A DNA stretch of 36,481 nucleotides from assembly GCA_019359115.1 (NCBI GenBank), contig JAHHHW010000134.1, positions 1-36,481 on the forward strand, written 5' to 3'. Position numbers and translations under genes: made by a program. This DNA comes from Pelatocladus maniniholoensis HA4357-MV3. GTDB taxonomy: Bacteria; Cyanobacteriota; Cyanobacteriia; Cyanobacteriales; Nostocaceae. A model generated the notes under the pieces. The model had not been told where the DNA came from. It saw nothing but the letters and a program-made list of their open reading frames with translations, and did no database searches. Shown one piece after another: positions 31,177 through 36,481 of the stretch (position 1 is the first letter of the stretch; each line of letters opens with the position of its first letter).

Positions 31177-33375
31177 TTAAAGATCAAACTGATAGATCTG
31201 ATTACGCCACTTCAGCTTAAACTGCAAGCGTGTCCAGTTAGGCGGAAGATTTGGACAAGCGATCGGACCAAATTCAGTCATCCGCACGCCAGCAAAACCA
31301 AAGATGACTGCTTGCCATACTCCTCCTGCACTAGCTGCGTGAACTCCTTCATGGGCGTTACGCCGCACGTCTGCTAAGTCTACCATTGCTGCTCGTGTAA
31401 AGTGAGTGTAGGCTTCTGCACTTTGATTGAGGTCGCAAGCCAAAATAGCATGAATCGCTGGACCAAGAGAAGAACCGTAAGTATGATCGGTGCGAGGGCT
31501 GTAGTAGTCCCAGTTAGTTTGTAATGTTTGTTGATCAAAGCGATCGCGCAGCAGATACATAAGCATTAACACATCTGGCTGTTTGAGAATCTGCTTTTGG
31601 CTAGTCGCTTCTACCCCTAACAATCCTTGCATAGATTTGGTACGTGGTTCGTAGTCAGCAAAGTTGACATACTCTAAGTTATAGAAGCCTTCAAATTGTT
31701 CGATCAAGCCAGTTTCCAAATCTTGGTGAATGTAGATATGTTTGGCGATTTTCGCCCAAAGTAGCCTTTGTTCTGGATGCAAGTCAAGTTTTTCTGCCAG
31801 TTGTGTTGCGGTGTCGGGATAAGATTTTACTAGCCAATCCCACAGTTTTAAGGCTGTTTGCAAATGCCACTGTACTAATAAATTAGTGAAAGCATTATTA
31901 TCGATGCGATCGTGATTTTCATCTGGGCCTATGACATCACGAAGATCGTAACTGTGGCGTTTTTGATTCCACTCTACTCTGCTTTCCCAGAAAACTGCTG
32001 TATCTAAAATCATTTCTGCGCCATAGTCGCGCATCCATTGATCATCACCTGTAGTTTGCCAGTATTTCCACGCACCGTAAGCGACATCGGTATTGATATG
32101 TACTTCAATTTCACCGCACCAAATCCGGACTTGTTCACCATTGAGAGTTGGAACCCAACGTGGGGTGACTTCATCGCCTGTGCTAGCACTTTCCCAAGCA
32201 TAAAAAGCCCCCCTGTGTCCCATTTCTTGAGCTTTGCGTCGCGCTCCGCGTAAGGTATGGTAGCGATAGTTGAGCAAGTTCCGTGCCAAGTCTGGTTGGG
32301 TGTAAATCAGCAAGGGGAGAATAAATACTTCTGTATCCCAAAAGATATGTCCGCTATAAGCAAAGCCAGAAAGGGTTTTAGGAGGAATACTAACTCTGTC
32401 GTCATGACGAGGTGCGACGGCGAGTAACTGAAACAGATTGTAACGAACACTCAACTGAGCTAGGCGATCGCCTTCAATGATCACATCACTATCTTGCCAC
32501 ACTTGATCCCAAGCAGTAATGTGAGCTGCTAGCAAAGTTGAATAGCTGGGTGCAGCAACTAGTCGAATCATTGCAGCTTCCACCGGAGTTGCTATTTGCC
32601 GTGAGGTGTAGACGGTGATAATTTTTTCGAGGGTGACGGTTTTATCTGGTGCAACTGTTAATTTAGCTACAAGTGTGGGGTTATGCTGATCAAGCTGATG
32701 CACACTCACCGTAGCAGTTTCTTCACTTTCTACCACAAGCTTTGCTGCCATCCCTAGTTCAATAGCGGAATGTAAAGTCTGACTGTGCAACCAGATTATA
32801 TTATCTAGACCGCCTTGTTTCAAGGTTTGCCAGTGTTTGACACCTTGGGTGTGGGGTTCTGGGTGGAATCCAACTTCTACCTCAACTTCACCTTCAAAGT
32901 CTACAGATGTAATCTGACATCTGATTGCTAAAAAGTGTTGACTTGCTAGACTTGCAAATCTTTCAAAATGAAATTCTAAAGTGTGTCCCTTCGGACTGCG
33001 CCAGCGTACATCCCTACTTACTATACCCAAACGTAAATCAAGACGACGTTCGTAGCTGAGAATTTCACCACAGTCCATGCGGAATCTTTCTCCAGCCACT
33101 TTAATAGTTAAGGGTAGCCAGTTAGGACAGTTTACTAACTCTGTGGAGGTGATCGCCACGTCATCATACACGCCATGAATCAAGGTTGCTGGACAATCTT
33201 GGGGATACCCTTCCTCAAATGTACCCCGTGTTCCTAAATATCCATTGCTGAGGGTGAAGACTGTTTCTTGATGATGTAGTTGAGTCGTGTTAAACTCTGT
33301 CTCAACAATATTCCAATCGCTAGATTCAATTAGTTGCTGATTTAGTTGGGAATTTTCAATGGTCAAGTCTAGCAT
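31177..33375 (-). CDS. glycoside hydrolase family 65 (maltose/trehalose/kojibiose phosphorylase type)
   Basis: 732 aa. N-terminal beta-sandwich (about 1-270), linker, and (alpha/alpha)6 barrel with GHIFWDTEVFILPLLIY, then RDVIGPDENHDRIDNNAFTN with catalytic acid Glu486, KQPDVLMLMYLL, and TYGSSLGPAIHAILA. GH65 enzymes phosphorolyse alpha-glucosyl disaccharides, releasing beta-glucose 1-phosphate; which one cannot be told. No beta-phosphoglucomutase gene is next to it. Start is ATG at 33375 with a weak ribosome site. Terminated by the hairpin at 31054. Confidence 0.9.
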   Translation of the reverse strand: MLDLTIENSQLNQQLIESSDWNIVETEFNTTQLHHQETVFTLSNGYLGTRGTFEEGYPQDCPATLIHGVYDDVAITSTELVNCPNWLPLTIKVAGERFRMDCGEILSYERRLDLRLGIVSRDVRWRSPKGHTLEFHFERFASLASQHFLAIRCQITSVDFEGEVEVEVGFHPEPHTQGVKHWQTLKQGGLDNIIWLHSQTLHSAIELGMAAKLVVESEETATVSVHQLDQHNPTLVAKLTVAPDKTVTLEKIITVYTSRQIATPVEAAMIRLVAAPSYSTLLAAHITAWDQVWQDSDVIIEGDRLAQLSVRYNLFQLLAVAPRHDDRVSIPPKTLSGFAYSGHIFWDTEVFILPLLIYTQPDLARNLLNYRYHTLRGARRKAQEMGHRGAFYAWESASTGDEVTPRWVPTLNGEQVRIWCGEIEVHINTDVAYGAWKYWQTTGDDQWMRDYGAEMILDTAVFWESRVEWNQKRHSYDLRDVIGPDENHDRIDNNAFTNLLVQWHLQTALKLWDWLVKSYPDTATQLAEKLDLHPEQRLLWAKIAKHIYIHQDLETGLIEQFEGFYNLEYVNFADYEPRTKSMQGLLGVEATSQKQILKQPDVLMLMYLLRDRFDQQTLQTNWDYYSPRTDHTYGSSLGPAIHAILACDLNQSAEAYTHFTRAAMVDLADVRRNAHEGVHAASAGGVWQAVIFGFAGVRMTEFGPIACPNLPPNWTRLQFKLKWRNQIYQFDL

Positions 33376-33930
33376 GACAAATAAAGCCTATATTTAGAGT
33401 TTTGCGTTGCTTGGAATGCAATAAAATTGTGACAATATTGGGGGTTAAACTATTTTGGGTTTGAGATTACTCTCCCTTGAAGTCGCTATTGCGTCTATAG
33501 ATTTTGGATTGACTTCAACCTAAAATCCAAAGTTGGCACGCTCAAATCAGTTCTTCAGTTTTCCCCAAAGTCTAGACTATTCTAAAAACTAGACTGAGGA
33601 AAATGACGTGCAACTGAAAAATCGCGTTCCCCTTTTCATCTCCCCATAGAGAGATTTTCGTACTTTTTCAATCCAAAAAAATCTAAAAAGAGAAAAATAA
33701 TAATAATTTATACATTCAGCAAATAAGTACAAGTAAGTATATATTTATTAATCAAATTCTGTAACTACTTTTTCGGACTCAAATCAGGCAACATCTTTGT
33801 TTATCTATTGATATCTCTTTTAGACATAGCAATATTTATCTATTAAGTTGATATTTAACCAATTAAATTATTTACTCACTACAAAGTAAAGTTTTTAATT
33901 TTCCTGATTTGCTCGCAGTCTGGTATGCTA
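33376..33930. other. non-coding region with one imperfect hairpin
   Basis: AT-rich. TTTTCC-CCAA-AGTCTAG (33559-33575) pairs with CTAGACT-GA-GGAAAA (33589-33603). No gene or other repeat seen. Confidence 0.5.
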
Positions 33931-34566
33931 CTAACTTGATTGTAATTGCTGTGTGGCGATCGCTGGCACTGGTTGTGTTAATGCTTCTGTTACTGCTGAC
34001 AAACTTCTGACATCGGTGAGCATCCACGCATGAGTCATTACTGGTACAATCACCTCTCGGCCTACTGGCATTTGTGAACTATTGCTTGGGATAATCATCA
34101 AATCATAGGGTGTCCAAATTGAGGTAAAATTGATCTGTGAAAGCATGTCAACGTCCTGATTCAAATCTTGTAACAAAGCACTATCGGGACGCATCTGCAC
34201 ACAACCTAGACCTGGATTACAGTAGGCAACCCAAGTGCCATTATGTGGTGAAGAAATAGTAACGAACCTCTGTACTCTATTAATTCCCCCTAGTCGTTGG
34301 ACATAATAACGACTCACAATTCCACCCATACTAAAGCCTACTAAGTCTATTGGTTGCTCTGGCGCAAAGGTAGCATCAACAAAGTCAGCAATTTGCTGTG
34401 CTAAATGGTCAAGACTACCATGACCACTATTAGGAAGCAAATCTAAGTCATATACATTCCAACCCCTTTGTCTGAGGTAAGAAATCATTTTGTCAAACAC
34501 TCGACCTGTGTCAAAAATGCCATGCACTAAGACTACGGGGTTTCGTCTGTAAGTTAATTTGTCCAT
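33931..34566 (-). CDS. lipase-like alpha/beta hydrolase
   Basis: 211 aa from ATG at 34566 (a TTG two codons earlier is possible). NPVVLVHGIFDTGRVFD is the lipase HG oxyanion loop; the nucleophile elbow is VGFSMGGIVSRYY (Ser81 counting the TTG start), and TISSPHNGTWVAY is typical of triacylglycerol lipases/PGAP1-like enzymes. His is probably in MTHAWML. No signal peptide, so a cytoplasmic esterase. It stands alone. Confidence 0.85.
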   Translation of the reverse strand: MDKLTYRRNPVVLVHGIFDTGRVFDKMISYLRQRGWNVYDLDLLPNSGHGSLDHLAQQIADFVDATFAPEQPIDLVGFSMGGIVSRYYVQRLGGINRVQRFVTISSPHNGTWVAYCNPGLGCVQMRPDSALLQDLNQDVDMLSQINFTSIWTPYDLMIIPSNSSQMPVGREVIVPVMTHAWMLTDVRSLSAVTEALTQPVPAIATQQLQSS

Positions 34567-35071
34567 TTGCAAAATCAGGGTTGCACAGAATCTAGAAAAA
34601 ATCTAACTGAGCATGATTACTATCCCTATCCTAGCTATGACACTCCTTTGACTGGTTTAGTACAGAAGTTGGATAATTAATTTTTTGGAATTTCCTACGA
34701 GCAAGTTGAATTTAAGACCTCATATTCACGTATAATGAAAGTGTATGTTAACTTTTATGAAACTTGCTTTCAAAATATTGCTCTCATATCCACAAAAATT
34801 CAATAATTGAACTTGAGTATCAACTATTCCAAACACTTGAGATAAAAGTTTATAGGGTTCGCTAGAGTACCGTTCCTTGTCTTTGAGCATTTGTTTTTAC
34901 AAATGAAAAAGCTTCCTGTGCTTAGTTTTTTCGCTTTAAGAAGATCTTAATCAAATTATTGATTACAAAGGATGAGGTAAAGCTAGCAACAACTCTAAGA
35001 AATGTAATACTTTTCTCTAATTTTTAATAAAAGTACTCAAATTTCAGGTATAAAAGACAGGAGTAATTGTA
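34567..35071. other. non-coding region between divergent genes
   Basis: AT-rich, without hairpin or repeat that I can support; it holds presumably the promoters of the lipase and of the Ala/Lys-rich protein gene. Confidence 0.5.
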
Positions 35072-35677
35072 ATGTTCGGTTTTATCAAAAATTTAATTAG
35101 TGGAATTATGAAATTCATCACTGGGCTTTTTCCTGGCAAGAAAAAAGGTAATGGTTATTATCTGGAATTGAAGGAAGAAGCTGAAAATACACCACCAATC
35201 GCAGCGGCCAAAGCTGCTGCTGACAAAGTAGCTACTGCTGCTAAGAGTGCAGTCGATAAAGTCGCTGAGATGACCCAGAGTGAAGCAGATAAGGCCGTTG
35301 CTGAGACTAATAATGGTGCAACAAAATCACCAGTACCAGTTGCAGCTGCTCCAGAAACATCTAATGGAGCATCTAACGGAGCAAAAGAAGTTAAGAAGCC
35401 TTCTCGTAAAACCTCAGTTAAATCAGCCAAAAAAGCTAAAACAGAAGCTAAACCTGAGCCTGCGAAGGTTGAGCTAGTACAAACTGCTGAGGGCGTGACA
35501 GTCGAGCCAAAAGAAGACAAGGCACCCGCACTTAAAGCACAGCCAACAGAAACAACCTTCGCACCTAAGTACTTGATACCTACTAATACAAATGGTCGTC
35601 GTCGTCCTGGAGCGAATATGAATTCCTTCCTAGAGATGGCGCGTCAGGTAAAAACCCCTCCTAGCAAATCAAAATAG
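35072..35677 (+). CDS. Ala/Lys/Glu-rich protein with amphipathic N-terminus
   Basis: 201 aa from ATG at 35072 with AGGAG 8 bases upstream. Family not named. N-terminal about 25 residues (FGFIKNLISGIMKFITGLFP) form a hydrophobic or amphipathic helix likely to touch membranes, then a KKKG patch. The middle (about 45-160) is low-complexity, histone-H1-like, rich in Ala, Lys, Glu, Pro. A conserved-looking C-terminus RRRPGANMNSFLEMARQVK ends with basic residues. It may tether nucleic acid or protein to a membrane. A terminator follows. Confidence 0.75.
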   Translation: MFGFIKNLISGIMKFITGLFPGKKKGNGYYLELKEEAENTPPIAAAKAAADKVATAAKSAVDKVAEMTQSEADKAVAETNNGATKSPVPVAAAPETSNGASNGAKEVKKPSRKTSVKSAKKAKTEAKPEPAKVELVQTAEGVTVEPKEDKAPALKAQPTETTFAPKYLIPTNTNGRRRPGANMNSFLEMARQVKTPPSKSK

Positions 35678-35712
35678 CAAATTAAAATAAGTAGGTTGTC
35701 ATCATTGATACT

Positions 35713-35740
35713 CCTCATGCCCTACGGTGTGGGGATTTTT
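35713..35740 (+). terminator. terminator of the Ala/Lys-rich protein gene
   Basis: CCTCATGCC (35713-35721) pairs with GGTGTGGGG (35726-35734) as RNA, with several G-U pairs, loop CTAC, then ATTTTT. 35741-36126 holds no gene that I can support. Confidence 0.5.
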
Positions 35741-36125
35741 GGCTTATCAATACTTCTTGATTTTTGCAGATCTTTCGACCAACAGAAGTAGCACAAGCGT
35801 CTTCCGAAGCTTTATCAATATAGCAAAATCTTTGGCTCTCAGTTAAGTAGGTGGGCGTTAAAAATTGTCGCTATGACAAGGTAGAAGGCAAAGGCCAGAA
35901 GGGAAAAGGTTTTTAGGCAACTTTACTTTTCGTTACATACTACTCTCCAAGAAGCCGCTCCGCGTCTACGGTTTTTTTGCGCCTCTGTGCTTAAGCCCAA
36001 AATTCTTTGTAGAGTAGAGATCGTTAATTTACGGCCTTTACAGATCAATTTTTTGTATCAAAAATCCTTAACACCAAGCGTATTGAGTTATCAGTCTCCG
36101 TGTACTTTGCGTACTTTGCAGGCGA

Positions 36126-36163
36126 TCAAAAAAAGCACCCTCCGAAGTGGAGGGCGCTTTTTC
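36126..36163 (-). terminator. terminator of psbA (bidirectional in form)
   Basis: AAAAAGC-A-CCCTCC and GGAGGG-C-GCTTTTT around GAAGT; T-run on both strands. It lies about 25 bp after the psbA stop. Confidence 0.85.
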
Positions 36164-36188
36164 ATCTATTTATTCGACTATCTGTTGA

Positions 36189-36481
<293 letters not shown>

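Noticed and set aside
35158-35520. 120-aa minus-strand frame inside the Ala/Lys-rich gene
   Set aside because: Mirror of the Ala/Lys-rich low-complexity coding strand; no ribosome site.
35708-35740. Possible Yfr1 small RNA (ACTCCTCA motif)
   Set aside because: The motif is incomplete and lies within a terminator stem after a coding gene, not between two hairpins.

Overview
The window looks like a chromosomal segment of a filamentous, probably heterocyst-forming cyanobacterium (Nostocales); the genus cannot be fixed from sequence alone. Evidence: photosystem II genes (psbU, the 3' end of psbA), many GCGATCGC (HIP1) octamers, short tandem heptanucleotide repeats between genes, a nuiA/nucA pair of the Anabaena type, and cyanobacterial families such as TxlA/HCF164, DUF2301, Ssl1498-like and a four-hairpin intergenic element.

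Layout. 1-0.4 kb: remnant of an IS4/IS701-type transposase with an internal deletion. 0.4-2.5 kb: a small disordered protein, purQ and purS (separated by a compound heptamer-repeat array), then a divergent Fur-family (probably Zur) regulator. 2.6-6.7 kb: a GH133 glycogen-debranching-type enzyme, an orphan histidine kinase and a DM13 lipoprotein. 7-12.1 kb: a Nudix hydrolase, a small membrane protein and an ArsR regulator with matching operators, a TxlA-type thioredoxin, a NIL/ferredoxin protein, a DUF3616 protein and a CHAD protein. 12.1-14.6 kb (minus strand): SAM hydrolase, DUF2301 membrane protein, and two consecutive wrecked genes, a YdcF/DUF218-like gene and dprA, each keeping both ends but missing its middle. 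14.7-19.5 kb: a 51-aa basic protein (possibly PirA-like), a tnpB/IS200-IS605 3' remnant, psbU, small secreted or disordered proteins, nuiA and nucA converging on a shared terminator, and an Ssl1498-like light-harvesting-like protein. 19.5-23 kb: a minus-strand operon (GH13 trehalose-synthase-like enzyme, unknown 68-aa protein, phytyl-ester-synthase-like esterase) divergent from endonuclease V. 23-30.5 kb: an FHA cluster: FHA plus zinc-ribbon protein, FHA fused to a flavoprotein-like domain, an SGNH hydrolase, a membrane protein, a Nif11-type small protein, a multi-hairpin MITE-like element and a Ser/Thr kinase with FHA, one TM segment and SH3. 31-36.5 kb: a GH65 phosphorylase-type enzyme, a lipase-like hydrolase, an Ala/Lys-rich protein with an amphipathic N-terminus, and psbA running off the right edge.

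How the genes work together. GDE, GH13 and GH65 point to alpha-glucan and trehalose/maltose-type disaccharide turnover, though they are not one operon. The FHA domain of the kinase and that of the FHA/zinc-ribbon protein are close paralogues, and a third FHA is fused to a redox-type domain nearby; together they look like a phospho-threonine signalling module of unknown output and are the best candidate here for an undescribed system. The ArsR gene carries an operator inside its own promoter and a matching-architecture operator lies before the adjacent small membrane-protein gene, giving a readable two-gene regulon. Gene decay is visible at several points (transposase, dprA, YdcF-like, tnpB and ISAs1 remnants). 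No tRNA, rRNA or CRISPR array was seen.
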